Shown one piece after another: positions 1 through 9,477 of a stretch of 64,000 bases of DNA (position 1 is the first letter of the stretch; every line of letters starts with the position of its first letter). The notes under the pieces are model-generated. The model ran no database searches. It saw only the letters and a program-made list of their open reading frames with translations, and was not told where the DNA came from. Source of the stretch: CAVZVZ01 sp963778895 (GTDB lineage Bacteria; Actinomycetota; Acidimicrobiia; Acidimicrobiales; Acidimicrobilacustridaceae); NCBI GenBank assembly GCA_963778895.1, contig CAVZVZ010000002.1, positions 372,001-436,000 on the forward strand, written 5' to 3'. Made by a program: the position numbers and the translations under genes.

Positions 1-1
1 G

Positions 2-271
2 GAGCGTTCGACCGCGGCCAAACATCGAGCACGAGTCGGACGCATTGAAGAAGTGATCGTCGAGGGTCCGAGCAAGACGAACCCGAGCCTCACCACTGGG
101 CGCACGCCGCACAACAAACTGGTGCACTTCGATGCGGCAGAGCCACTCCGACCGGGCACCTTCGCCGCCGTTCGGGTATCGGCGGCCGGCGCCCATCACC
201 TCATGGGCGAGCTCGTCGATGTCACGGCTCGGCCGCGGCACCGCACCCGTATCCCGGTGGTGGCAGGCTGA
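2..271 (+). CDS. miaB: MiaB, C-terminal part (tRNA methylthiotransferase)
   Basis: Only the last 89 residues are inside the window; the reading frame is open from the left edge. The segment reads as the TRAM domain that ends radical-SAM tRNA-i6A37 methylthiotransferases: a short RVGRIEEVIVEG strand, a GRTPHNKLVHF block and a closing GELVDVTAR block. MiaB converts i6A37 into ms2i6A37 in tRNA, and its substrate is made by the next gene, miaA, whose first codon overlaps the TGA stop. The iron-sulfur and SAM domains lie outside the window. The family assignment rests on the TRAM tail plus the miaA neighbour. Confidence 0.85.
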   Translation, partial: ERSTAAKHRARVGRIEEVIVEGPSKTNPSLTTGRTPHNKLVHFDAAEPLRPGTFAAVRVSAAGAHHLMGELVDVTARPRHRTRIPVVAG

Positions 272-1170
272 CGCGACACCTCGCGCTCGTCGGTGCGACG
301 GCGTCCGGGAAGTCGGCGGCCGCTTTCGCCCTCGCGCTGGAGCACCGCGACATCGAGATCGTCACGGTCGACTCGATGCAGGTGTACCGCGGGATGGACA
401 TCGGTACCGCCAAGCCGACGGCGGCGGAACGTGCAGCTGTCCCTCATCATCTTCTGGACGTAGCCGAACCATCCGATGAGTTCACTGTCGCCGCGTTCAA
501 GTCGGCCGCGACGGAGGCGTTGTGTGAGATCGAGGCGCGGGGAAACCGCGTGCTGCTGGTCGGCGGCACTGGTTTGTATCTCCGCGCCATCATCGACGAT
601 CTCGATCTGCCCGGCCAGTATCCAGCCGTACGAGCCGAGGTGGAGTACGACGGAGACACGGTCCAACTCCATCACCGGCTCGCCACGCTCGACCCGGTCG
701 CCGCGTCGCGCATGGAACCGACGAACCGTCGCCGGGTGGTGCGAGCCCTCGAGGTCACGCTGGGTAGCGGTCGGCCGTTCTCGTCGTTCGGCCCCGGACT
801 CGACAGCTATCCGCCGACTGCCTTCCAGCTGCTCGGCCTTCGCGTGGAGCGCGAGGAGCTCGATGAGCGCATCGAGACGCGATTCGCCGCCCAGATGCAG
901 GCCGGCTTCCTGGCGGAGGTAGAGGCACTGCGGAATCGTCCCGCGGGACTGTCGCGAACGGCCCGCCAAGCGCTCGGCTACAAGGAACTGCTGGCCCATA
1001 TCGAGGGCGAGACCGATCTCGACGAGGCCGTCGAGCTCGCCGTCACCCGGACCAAGCAGTTCGCCCGGCGCCAGGAGCGCTGGTTCCGTCGCGACCCCCG
1101 CATCGGCTGGATCGACGCCGGAGCTGGGCAGAATGTTCTCGCCCATCTCGACGAGCTCCTGGGAGACTGA
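268..1170 (+). CDS. miaA: tRNA dimethylallyltransferase MiaA
   Basis: Transfers a dimethylallyl group to N6 of A37 in tRNAs reading UNN codons. The P-loop GATASGKS lies at residues 9-16, followed by DSMQVYRG (target recognition), GGTGLYLRA and the RRRVVRALE helix; the total of about 300 residues is normal. There is no ATG, GTG or TTG at the expected N-terminus. The best start is a CTG at 268 that overlaps the miaB stop as CTGA, where one would expect ATGA or GTGA, so either a rare CTG start or a base error is possible. The pathway link to miaB is direct. Confidence 0.93.
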   Translation: MTRHLALVGATASGKSAAAFALALEHRDIEIVTVDSMQVYRGMDIGTAKPTAAERAAVPHHLLDVAEPSDEFTVAAFKSAATEALCEIEARGNRVLLVGGTGLYLRAIIDDLDLPGQYPAVRAEVEYDGDTVQLHHRLATLDPVAASRMEPTNRRRVVRALEVTLGSGRPFSSFGPGLDSYPPTAFQLLGLRVEREELDERIETRFAAQMQAGFLAEVEALRNRPAGLSRTARQALGYKELLAHIEGETDLDEAVELAVTRTKQFARRQERWFRRDPRIGWIDAGAGQNVLAHLDELLGD

Positions 1171-1174
1171 CTCG

Positions 1175-1977
1175 GTGCGGCTCAGCAAACATCACGGTCT
1201 GGCGAACGACTTCCTCGTTGCTCTCGACGAGGTGAACGACCGCGCCCTGACCGTCGACGGCGAACTCGCTCGTCGGTTGTGCAACCGCCGCACCGGCATC
1301 GGGGCTGACGGGCTGATCCACGGCGCGCGACCGATCAACGATGCCGACCACATCGACGTCGTCATGCACCTGTTCAACTCCGACGGCAGCCGCGCCGAGA
1401 TGAGCGGCAACGGCATCCGTTGTCTCGTGCAAGCCGTGGCTCAGGCCCGGCACTGCGAGGCCGGCACGTTCCGCGTCGCGACCGATGGCGGCGTGCGCGT
1501 TCTCGAGCTGCAACCGAGCAGTCCCGGCGTCGTCGAGGTGAGCGTCGACATGGGTCCCGCCCGTCCGGGTCCCGATGTGCCCTCGCCGGTAGCGAGCGAG
1601 CTCGGGAGCGCGGCACGCCACCGTCGACATGGGCAATCCGCATCTCGTGATCGAGACCGACGCGCCGGAGTTGGTCGACCTCGAGACGCGCGGCGGCTGG
1701 CTCGAGCAGCAGTTCGACGGAGGCATCAACGTCGAGTTCATCGCCAAGGACGACGGTCGTGCCGATGGCATCGTGCTGCGCGTCTGGGAACGCGGCGCCG
1801 GTGTCACGCAGGCATGTGGCACGGGCGCGTGCGCCGCCGCTCACGTCGCGCACGCTTGGGGTCTGGTCGGCGAGACCGCGACGGTCGAGATGCCCGGCGG
1901 TTCGGCGCGGGTGCAACTCGGCGAACACGTCGTTTTGATCGGGCCGTCCGAGTTCATCGCATCGATCGAGGTCGCCG

Positions 1978-1991
<14 letters not shown>
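1175..1991 (+). CDS. dapF: Diaminopimelate epimerase DapF (one frameshift)
   Basis: Interconverts LL- and meso-diaminopimelate in the lysine and peptidoglycan pathway. The start is GTG 1175. The N-terminal half reads in one frame to about 1610, and the C-terminal half (GNPHLVI... to the stop at 1991) continues in another, so one indel near 1605-1620 must be restored. The second catalytic motif, ACGTGAC, is intact. At the first, where E. coli has Cys73 before GNGARC, this protein has EMSGNGIRC, so Ser77 replaces the usual base cysteine. The stop overlaps hflX, and dapC, dapD and dapE follow, which fits a lysine/DAP cluster. Confidence 0.9.
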
Positions 1992-3308
<1,317 letters not shown>

Positions 3309-3312
3309 AGCC

Positions 3313-4431
3313 ATGACTGCAACCGTCGGTTTCACCCCGCCGCCGTACCCCTACGACCGGCTGAACGACCTGCGTGCCATCGCCGATCGCCACGCCGGCG
3401 GGTGCGTCGATTTGTCGGTCGGTACACCGACCGACCCAACGCCCGACGTGGTGGTCGAGGCGCTGGCCCGCTCGGGCGCCGAGCGGGGCTATCCACCTTC
3501 GATCGGAACCGTCGCCTTTCGCGAGGCGGCCGCCCGATGGGTGGGTACGCGGTTCGGTGTGACCATCGATCCGAACGATGTGGCGGCGTGCATCGGCACC
3601 AAGGAGTTCGTGGCCGGCGCGCCACACTGGCTGCGCTTGCGCCGGCCCGACCGCGACGTCGTGCTCTATCCCGCGATCAGCTATCCGAGCTACGCCATGG
3701 GCGCGGAGCTCGCGGGAGCGAAGCCGGTCCCGTTCCGGTCGACGCGTCTTTCCGTCTCGACCTCGATGCGATCGACGAGGACGATGCGGCGCGTGCCTTG
3801 TGCCTGTGGGTCAACACACCGGGCAATCCGGCCGGCGGTCTCGACGACCTCGCGGCGGTGGCGGCGTGGGGGCGAGCTCATGACGTGCCCGATGCTGAGC
3901 GACGAGTGCTATGCCGAGTTCACCTGGAAGGGTTCGCCGCACACGATCCTCGAACATGGGATCGACGGGGTTCTCGCCGTGCACTCGCTGTCGAAGCGGT
4001 CGAACCTCGCGGGCGCGCGCGTCGGCTTCTACGGCGGCGACCCCGACCTGGTCCGCTACCTGAGTGAGGTGCGCAAGCACGCCGGCTTCATGGTGCCGGG
4101 GCCGGTGCAGGCAGCGGCCATCGCGGCATGGGCCGACACCGCTCACGTCGATGAGCAACGGGCGCGCTACGCCCATCGGCTGGAGCGCTGCCAGGGTCTG
4201 TTGGGCGAGATCGGCGTCGACGTCCCGCTGCCGGACGGCGCGTTCTATCTCTGGGCTCCGGCCCCGGACGGCGATGCGTGGGCACTGGCCGCCCTCCTGG
4301 CCGAGCAAGGCGGGATGCTCGTCAGCCCGGGCGAGTTCTACGGAGTCGCCGGTGCGCCGTTCGTACGGCTCGCCATGGTGCAGCCCGACGATCGGCTCGA
4401 CCTCGTGGCCGAACGGCTGGCTCGGGTCTGA
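3313..4431 (+). CDS. dapC: N-succinyl-diaminopimelate aminotransferase DapC (two compensating frameshifts)
   Basis: Fold-type I PLP aminotransferase. The start ATG follows hflX by 4 bases. Recognisable blocks are the GYPPSIG substrate loop, GTKEF, the WVNTPGNPAGG block, DECYAEF and the PLP-lysine motif SLSKRSNLAGARVGF. The middle part (about 3735 to 3885) reads in a different frame from both ends, so two indels cancel out. Assignment to DapC rather than another class I aminotransferase is from context: dapF is upstream, and dapD and dapE downstream complete the succinylase branch of DAP synthesis. Confidence 0.85.
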   Translation: MTATVGFTPPPYPYDRLNDLRAIADRHAGGCVDLSVGTPTDPTPDVVVEALARSGAERGYPPSIGTVAFREAAARWVGTRFGVTIDPNDVAACIGTKEFVAGAPHWLRLRRPDRDVVLYPAISYPSYAMGAELAGAKPVPFRSTRLSVSTSMRSTRTMRRVPCACGSTHRAIRPAVSTTSRRWRRGGELMTCPMLSDECYAEFTWKGSPHTILEHGIDGVLAVHSLSKRSNLAGARVGFYGGDPDLVRYLSEVRKHAGFMVPGPVQAAAIAAWADTAHVDEQRARYAHRLERCQGLLGEIGVDVPLPDGAFYLWAPAPDGDAWALAALLAEQGGMLVSPGEFYGVAGAPFVRLAMVQPDDRLDLVAERLARV

Positions 4432-4484
4432 CGACACACCGGCGAGCCCGCGGCTCGAGGGTCGAGGTGCGTCACAATGGTGGG

Positions 4485-5407
4485 GTGACATCGCCCACCG
4501 GGCCTCCCGGTCCGTACCAGATGCCGCCGGCCCAGCCACCGATGGCCACGACCGGACGGAAGGTGTCGCCCGCGGGCTACTGGATCGGCGGTGGGATCCT
4601 GGTCGTGGGCTGTGGCATCGCCATCATCTGGTTCGTCGTCGCCATCGTCGGTCTCGTCGATGCTCCGAACGACTTCGAGCGCATTCGCGTGCCCGGCAAG
4701 GAGGTCGTGACGCTCGACGACGGTGACTGGACGATCTACTACGAGAGCACGCTCAACCGCGACTGGTCGTACGGCTTGCCATCGGTCGACGTGACCGCGC
4801 CGAACGGTCGAGCGATCAACGTGGAGTATTCGACGGACAGCTACTCGTACTCCGTCGGAGGAAATCACGGCGAGGCGCTGTACGAGTTCCACGCGTCGAC
4901 GCCGGGTGCGTACACGATCGAGGCGACCGACGGTCGGCGAGCCCGGCGCTCGTGCGGGCGATCAGATCGCGATCGGCCGTCCGCTGTTCGACGGCGGCAG
5001 GGTCGGCGGGATCCTCGGGTCGATCGCCCTCGGCGCGGTGTCGTTCCTCGTCGGGCTCGTGATCCTCATCGTCACCATCGTGCGGCGCAGCCGGGCCCGT
5101 CGGCGACCGGCCTACGCGCCGTACCAGCCGCCTTACGGCGGCGGTCCCTACGGCGGCCCACCGACCGGCGGTCCCTACGGAGGCCCACCCCCTGGCACCG
5201 CGCCGGGATGGGGCCAACCCGCGCCCGGGCCTGGAGGGTGGGCACCGCCCGCAGGCCCGCCGGCATCGGCCTGGCCGCCGCCCGCACCGGGTTCGTCGCC
5301 GTGGCCCGCGCCCGGCACGACACCACCGTCACCCGACGAACCGTCGGCCGCGCCTCCCGGCGCCTTCGCCCTGGCCCGCGCCCGACGACCGCCCACCTTC
5401 GGGCTGA
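4485..5407 (+). CDS. Two-TM membrane protein with Gly/Pro/Tyr-rich tail (frameshifted)
   Basis: No recognised family. GTG 4485 gives a Pro-rich cytoplasmic start, a transmembrane helix at about residues 33-60, an extracytoplasmic beta-rich domain of about 90 residues (ending near GAYTIEA), and a second helix around 5010-5080. It closes with a tail repeating PYGGGPYGGPP and Pro-Ala-rich sequence. The frame changes near 4935 and again near 5365; with those restored, the protein ends at the TGA at 5405-5407. The next gene has the same layout, so the two look like a tandem duplication inside the dap cluster. Such tails often bind partners, but no function is assigned. Confidence 0.65.
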
Positions 5408-5419
5408 GGTCTCGGCGCC

Positions 5420-6088
5420 TTGTTGCCGCCGCCCCTCGCGCCGCCGCTACCCAGCCGACCGACGCGGCGCCCTCGCCGCCGGATCCCGTGGTTGGCGCTC
5501 GTCGGCTTCGCATTGGTCCTCATCGCGATCGTCGGCGCCATCGGTTGGGTCGGCGCCTTCTCGCCTTACGGCTTCGTGCGGTTCTCGTTGCTGCGGGCCG
5601 AGCGCACGATCACGATCAGTCGGCCCGGCGACTATCTCATCTTCGAGGAGGGCGCCGGCGCGACCGACCCGCGACCTGCCGCCGCCCCTGGCGATCACCG
5701 TGGTCGACGAGCGTGGGCAGTCGGTGCCGGTCGAGTCACTCGTCGCGCCCGGATCCAGCGCGGCGCCCTTCGCCTACCACGTGCCACCGAACGAAGGCCG
5801 GGCCATCGCTCGGTTCAACGCGCCGCGTCGCGGGGGGTATCTGCTGCAGGTCGCAGCCTCTCGACCCGCGACAGCATCGTCGCCGCGAACTATCAATCCG
5901 ACCTGCCGTCGAGCCTGGCCGTGGGCCGCGAGCTCGGCATGGCGTGGTTGCGCACTCCGTGGGGGTTGCTCGTCCTGGCCGGCGTGCCGTTGGCTGCCGG
6001 TGTGGTCGTGTTGGTGGTCGCGCGGCGGCGTGGCCGCCGTGAGCCAGTCGCGAAACCCCCAGGGAGTCCGGTGGAGTCGGTCCGGTAG
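5420..6088 (+). CDS. Second two-TM membrane protein, paralogue-like (frameshifted)
   Basis: No recognised family. A TTG at 5420 starts a short Pro/Arg-rich leader. This is followed by a transmembrane helix (WLALVGFALVLIAIVGAIGW), an extracytoplasmic domain with TISRPGDYLIF and AITVVDERG strands and a PRRGGYLLQV strand, then a second helix ending in a VARRRGRR basic stop-transfer. The central part (about 5680-5865) reads in another frame, so two indels are implied. It is 12 bases downstream of a protein with the same TM-beta domain-TM order and 11 bases upstream of dapD, which suggests co-transcription with the dap genes. Confidence 0.62.
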   Translation: MLPPPLAPPLPSRPTRRPRRRIPWLALVGFALVLIAIVGAIGWVGAFSPYGFVRFSLLRAERTITISRPGDYLIFEEGAGATDPRPAAAPGDHRGRRAWAVGAGRVTRRARIQRGALRLPRATERRPGHRSVQRAASRGVSAAGRSLSTRDSIVAANYQSDLPSSLAVGRELGMAWLRTPWGLLVLAGVPLAAGVVVLVVARRRGRREPVAKPPGSPVESVR

Positions 6089-6099
6089 CCTGCCGAACC

Positions 6100-6924
6100 A
6101 TGGCCGACCTGCAGGCAACCATCGAGGACATCTGGGATCGTCGAGCCGACTTGAAGCCCGACGACGTCGATGCCAATCAGTCGATCTTCGACGCCATCCG
6201 CTTGCTCGACCAGGGCGAAGCCCGCGTCGCCGAGTGGGGCGACGACGGCCAGCCGGTCGTGCACACGTGGCTCAAGCAGGCGATCTTGCTCTACTTCAAG
6301 CAGTCGGAGATGGCGACGATCGAGCTCGGGCCCTACGAGTTCGCCGACAAGATCCCGCTCAAGCGCGACTACCAGGCGGCGGGGGTGCGGGTGGTGCCCG
6401 GCGCGTCGGCACGGTTCGGTGCGTTCCTCGATCGCGGTGTGGTCATGATGCCGAGCTACGTCAACATCGGCGCCCGCGTCGGCAAGAACACGATGGTCGA
6501 CACGTGGGCCACCGTCGGGTCGTGCGCGCAGATCGGCGACAACGTGCACCTGTCGGGCGGCGTCGGCATCGGTGGCGTGCTCGAACCACCAGGTGCCGTG
6601 CCCGTGATGGTCGGCGACGATTGCCTCATCGGAAGTCGTTGCATCGTCGCCGACGGCGCTCGGGTCGGTGACGGTGTCGTGCTCGGTGCAGGGTGTGTGC
6701 TCACGGGTTCGATCCCGGTGATCGACGCCGAGACGGGCGAAGAGCTCGGGCGCGGTGAGGTGCCTTCGTGGTGCGTCGCCGTGGCCGCCACGCGCCCACG
6801 CTCGTTCCCGGGTGGCGATTTCGGGCTGGCGTGCGTACTCGTGCTCAAGCGCCTCGAGCCCGGTGAGCGTCACGACAAGTCGAAGCTGAACGACGTCCTG
6901 CGCGATCACGGCGCGGCGACCTGA
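6100..6924 (+). CDS. dapD: 2,3,4,5-tetrahydropyridine-2,6-dicarboxylate N-succinyltransferase DapD
   Basis: Acylates tetrahydrodipicolinate with succinyl-CoA, the committed step of the succinylase DAP branch. The 274-residue protein has an alpha-helical start followed by left-handed beta-helix hexapeptides (PSYVNIGARVGKNTMVD, GDDCLIGSRCIVADGARVG), with the GVGIGGVLEPP substrate loop between them. It is an intact ORF with no frameshift. The GGDFG / LVLKR C-terminal block is typical. dapE starts 7 bases downstream, and dapC and dapF lie upstream. Confidence 0.95.
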   Translation: MADLQATIEDIWDRRADLKPDDVDANQSIFDAIRLLDQGEARVAEWGDDGQPVVHTWLKQAILLYFKQSEMATIELGPYEFADKIPLKRDYQAAGVRVVPGASARFGAFLDRGVVMMPSYVNIGARVGKNTMVDTWATVGSCAQIGDNVHLSGGVGIGGVLEPPGAVPVMVGDDCLIGSRCIVADGARVGDGVVLGAGCVLTGSIPVIDAETGEELGRGEVPSWCVAVAATRPRSFPGGDFGLACVLVLKRLEPGERHDKSKLNDVLRDHGAAT

Positions 6925-6931
6925 GGTTGCC

Positions 6932-7999
6932 GTGACCGATCTGCTGGCGTTGACCGCCGAGCTCGTCGATATCCCGTCGGTCAGTTGGAACGAGCAAGCG
7001 ATCGGGGACCGGATCGAAGCCGAGCTGCGCGCCGCGCCGTGGCTCGAGGTCACGCGGCTAGGCGACAACGTGGTGGCGCGGACCGCGCTCGGCCGGTCCA
7101 CTCGCGTGATCCTGGCCGGCCACACCGACACCGTGCCGCCCAACGGAAACGCCGGGGCCACGGTCGAGGGTGACCGTCTGCACGGGGTGGGCGCCGCCGA
7201 CATGAAGAGTGGTCTGGCTGTGATGCTCGAACTGGCTCGCACGGTCGACGAACCCGGGGTCGATGTCACGTACGTGTTCTACGCACGCGAGGAAGTTGCT
7301 TCCGAACACAGCGGGTTGCGCGAGATCGAGGCGGCCCGTCCGGACCTGCTCGAGGCTGACGTGGCGCTGCTGGGTGAGCCCACGGCCGGCGCTGTCGAAG
7401 CCGGTTGCCAGGGCACGATGCGTCTACGGATCGTGCTGCGCGGCGAGCGGGCCCACACGGCGCGGCCATGGATGGGCCGTAACGCGATCCATCGTCTGGC
7501 CGGTTTGTTGTCGACGTTCGAGCTCTACGACGAACGCCGGCCGGTACTCGACGGCTGCGAATACCGCGAAGCCCTTCAGGCGGTGAGGGTCGAGGGCGGT
7601 GTGGCGGGCAACGTGGTGCCTGATGAAGTCGAGGTCGTGGTGAACCATCGGTTCGCCCCCGATCGTTCGCCGGCCGAGGCCGAGGCGCACGTGCGCGAGG
7701 TCGTGGCTTCGGCCGTCGACGACGGTGACCTGGTCGAGGTCGTCAACGTGGCCGGCGCCGCCGCACCGGGGCTCGGGCATCCCGTATTGCGCGGACTCAT
7801 CGAGCGCAACGGCCTCGAGGTGCGGGCCAAGCTGGGTTGGACCGACGTGGCGTTCTTCGCCGAGCGCGGCATACCGGCGGCCAACTTCGGACCCGGCCAC
7901 AGCGAGGTGGCGCACACCGCGGGGGAGTGGGTCGACCGGGCCCAGATCGAGTCGGTGCATGACGCGCTCCAGGGGTTGCTCGGCGCTCCTCCGGATTGA
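6932..7999 (+). CDS. dapE: Succinyl-diaminopimelate desuccinylase DapE
   Basis: Zinc M20-family amidohydrolase releasing LL-DAP from N-succinyl-LL-DAP. The start is GTG 6932. Metal-site motifs are in order: AGHTDTVPPN (His and Asp), GVGAADMKSG (bridging Asp), AREEVASEHSG (catalytic Glu then metal Glu), LGEPTAG, and a C-terminal FGPGHSEVAHT (His ligand). The length of 355 residues is normal. Together with dapD and dapC this completes the succinylase route within 7 kb, and dapF supplies the epimerase. Confidence 0.95.
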   Translation: MTDLLALTAELVDIPSVSWNEQAIGDRIEAELRAAPWLEVTRLGDNVVARTALGRSTRVILAGHTDTVPPNGNAGATVEGDRLHGVGAADMKSGLAVMLELARTVDEPGVDVTYVFYAREEVASEHSGLREIEAARPDLLEADVALLGEPTAGAVEAGCQGTMRLRIVLRGERAHTARPWMGRNAIHRLAGLLSTFELYDERRPVLDGCEYREALQAVRVEGGVAGNVVPDEVEVVVNHRFAPDRSPAEAEAHVREVVASAVDDGDLVEVVNVAGAAAPGLGHPVLRGLIERNGLEVRAKLGWTDVAFFAERGIPAANFGPGHSEVAHTAGEWVDRAQIESVHDALQGLLGAPPD

Positions 8000-8011
8000 C
8001 CTTCGCCTGAC

Positions 8012-8027
8012 ATATCGAAGTCGATAT
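8012..8027. promoter_or_regulatory. Perfect palindrome, likely operator of the XRE regulator
   Basis: ATATCGA-AG-TCGATAT is a perfect 7+2+7 inverted repeat 11 bases before the XRE gene start. It overlaps the candidate -10 box, so binding there by the adjacent helix-turn-helix protein would block transcription, as in autoregulated antitoxin operons. Confidence 0.6.
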
Positions 8028-8030
8028 ACT
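8025..8030 (+). promoter_or_regulatory. -10 box for a leaderless transcript
   Basis: TATACT ends 7 bases before the ATG at 8038, placing transcription start at or next to the start codon. No Shine-Dalgarno precedes this ATG, which fits a leaderless mRNA. No convincing -35 lies at 16-18 bp. Confidence 0.5.
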
Positions 8031-8037
8031 CACCGTC

Positions 8038-8397
8038 ATGTATGGACCCTTCCTGGTGCAGGTCCGGCGTTCGCGTGGCCTCACCCAACGGCAGCTCGCT
8101 GAGGTCTCCGGCGTCAGCCAGCCGAACATCTCGGCCATCGAGAACGATCGGCGATCCCCGTCAATCGAGACGCTGAATCGATTGGTGGTGGCTTGTGGCT
8201 ACGAGTTGGCCGCTGTTGCGGGTTCCGACATCGTCTACGGACCGCTTCCCAAGGTCGGCTGGTTCCCTGATGAAGACCTTCCGCCGTCGCTCCCGGGGGA
8301 CCCGCCCGACGAGGTTGCGACGGTCGGTCCGAACACCCCGATCGATGAACGGGTCCGCGTCGTAACTGCGGCGCTCGAGGCCAGTCGACCGACATGA
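8038..8397 (+). CDS. XRE-family HTH protein, probable antitoxin/regulator
   Basis: The 119-residue protein has a Cro/CI-type helix-turn-helix in its first 60 residues (LTQRQLAEVSGVSQPNISAIE is the recognition core), followed by a Pro/Asp-rich acidic tail. It is translationally coupled (ATGA overlap) to a nucleotidyltransferase-fold protein. HTH plus nucleotidyltransferase is a known two-gene toxin-antitoxin layout (AbiEii/MNT-like). It lies under a palindromic operator and probably represses itself. Which protein neutralises which is inferred only from the gene order. Confidence 0.8.
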   Translation: MYGPFLVQVRRSRGLTQRQLAEVSGVSQPNISAIENDRRSPSIETLNRLVVACGYELAAVAGSDIVYGPLPKVGWFPDEDLPPSLPGDPPDEVATVGPNTPIDERVRVVTAALEASRPT

Positions 8398-8954
8398 GCG
8401 TCATCGACATGGTTCTGCAGGTGCACGAGCGGTTGCAGTCGACGAGTCGCTCGCACGCGTTCGGAGGTGCGCTGGCGCTGGCCTACGTCGCCGAGCCGCG
8501 AGGAACAGTGGACGTCGACGTGAACGTGTTCACCCCCCTCGCCGAGATCGATGAGGTCCTGACGGTGTTCGAGGCCATCGGTCTGGAACCGGAGCGTGCA
8601 CGCGCCGAATGGATACCGGCGGCGGGAATCCGACTGCGCCGCCGAGACGACCCGTTTCCCGTCGACGTCTTCCCGTCGCTCGACGAGCAACGGTACGCAG
8701 AGGTCGAGCGCCGGTGTGTGCGTCACCCTTTCGGCCCGACTGGCACGGAGCTTCCGTTCTTGTCCGCCGAGGATCTGACGATCTTCAAGTTGTCCTTCGG
8801 GCGCGACAAGGACTGGGTGGATCTGCGGGCCATCGCGGTCGCTCGGCCCGACCTCGATGTCGGTTATGTCGAACGACAGCTCCTGGGCCTGCGGGGTCCG
8901 CACATGCATCCACGAATAGCCCGCCTTCGTCAGATCCTGCGCGGCGACCTCTAG
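8394..8954 (+). CDS. Nucleotidyltransferase-fold protein, probable toxin partner
   Basis: The 186-residue protein has a nucleotidyltransferase-like core: a HAFGGALALAY glycine turn followed by a TVDVDVNVF strand carrying the two aspartates expected to bind metal, then FPVDVFP and a C-terminal EDLTIFKLSFGRDKDWVDL helix seen in AbiEii/DUF-type nucleotidyltransferases. It starts inside the XRE stop (ATGA). Related toxins transfer nucleotides to tRNA or proteins; that activity here is inference. Confidence 0.72.
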   Translation: MSVIDMVLQVHERLQSTSRSHAFGGALALAYVAEPRGTVDVDVNVFTPLAEIDEVLTVFEAIGLEPERARAEWIPAAGIRLRRRDDPFPVDVFPSLDEQRYAEVERRCVRHPFGPTGTELPFLSAEDLTIFKLSFGRDKDWVDLRAIAVARPDLDVGYVERQLLGLRGPHMHPRIARLRQILRGDL

Positions 8955-9005
8955 AGTGTGCGACGTCTGTCGCCCGACCATCGACCACGAAACGAGCAAC
9001 TCCGC

Positions 9006-9467
9006 ATGCCTGTCAACATCGGTGACGAAGCACCGGATTTCGAGCTGAAGGACCAGAGCAACGAGGTGGTGAAGCTCTCGAGCTTCCGCGGCGACAAGCC
9101 CGTCACCCTGGTCTTCTATCCGTTCACGTTCACCGGCGTGTGCGAGGGCGAGCTGTGCCAGCTGCGGGATGACTTCAGCACCTACGAGGCCGCCGGGGTG
9201 CAGGTGCTCGCCGTATCGTGCGACACCCGCCACGCCCAGCGGGTCTGGGCCGAGCAGCAGGGCTACCAGTTCCCCCTGCTCTCGGACTTCTGGCCCCACG
9301 GTGAGGTCGCCCAGGCCTACGGCGTGTTCAACGACAAGCTCGGCTGCGCCAACCGGGTCACCTTCGTGATCGACAAAGCCGGCAAGGTCGTCGACACCTT
9401 CGCCAGCGCCGACTTCGGCACGGCTCGACCGGCTGATCGTTACGAAGAGGCCCTGGCCAAGCTCTGA
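9006..9467 (+). CDS. ahpE: Peroxiredoxin, AhpE-like
   Basis: Reduces hydroperoxides through a cysteine sulfenate. The 153-residue thioredoxin-fold protein has the peroxidatic Cys46 in TFTGVCEGEL, the LLSDFWPHG loop and AYGVFNDKLG that mark the AhpE subfamily of actinobacteria. Extra cysteines at 51 and in KLGCANR could act as resolving residues; canonical AhpE is 1-Cys. ATG 9006 was preferred over an upstream in-frame ATG because the domain starts immediately after it. It converges with the VOC gene. Confidence 0.88.
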   Translation: MPVNIGDEAPDFELKDQSNEVVKLSSFRGDKPVTLVFYPFTFTGVCEGELCQLRDDFSTYEAAGVQVLAVSCDTRHAQRVWAEQQGYQFPLLSDFWPHGEVAQAYGVFNDKLGCANRVTFVIDKAGKVVDTFASADFGTARPADRYEEALAKL

Positions 9468-9477
9468 TCGCGGGCGT

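Noticed and set aside
5140..5200. CRISPR-like short repeats
   Set aside because: Repeats of GGCGGTCCCTACGG encode the GPYGGPP tail and lack spacers; no CRISPR array is seen in the window.
4278..6671. A single 797-codon ORF spanning dapC end to dapD
   Set aside because: It is produced by frameshifts joining parts of four genes in one frame; motifs in other frames contradict it.
5893..7269. 458-codon reverse ORF through dapD and dapE
   Set aside because: Long antisense ORFs are expected at this GC content; the forward genes are clear.
7996..8001. TTGACC as the -35 of the XRE promoter
   Set aside because: It is 23 bp from the -10 box, too far for a standard sigma-70-type promoter.
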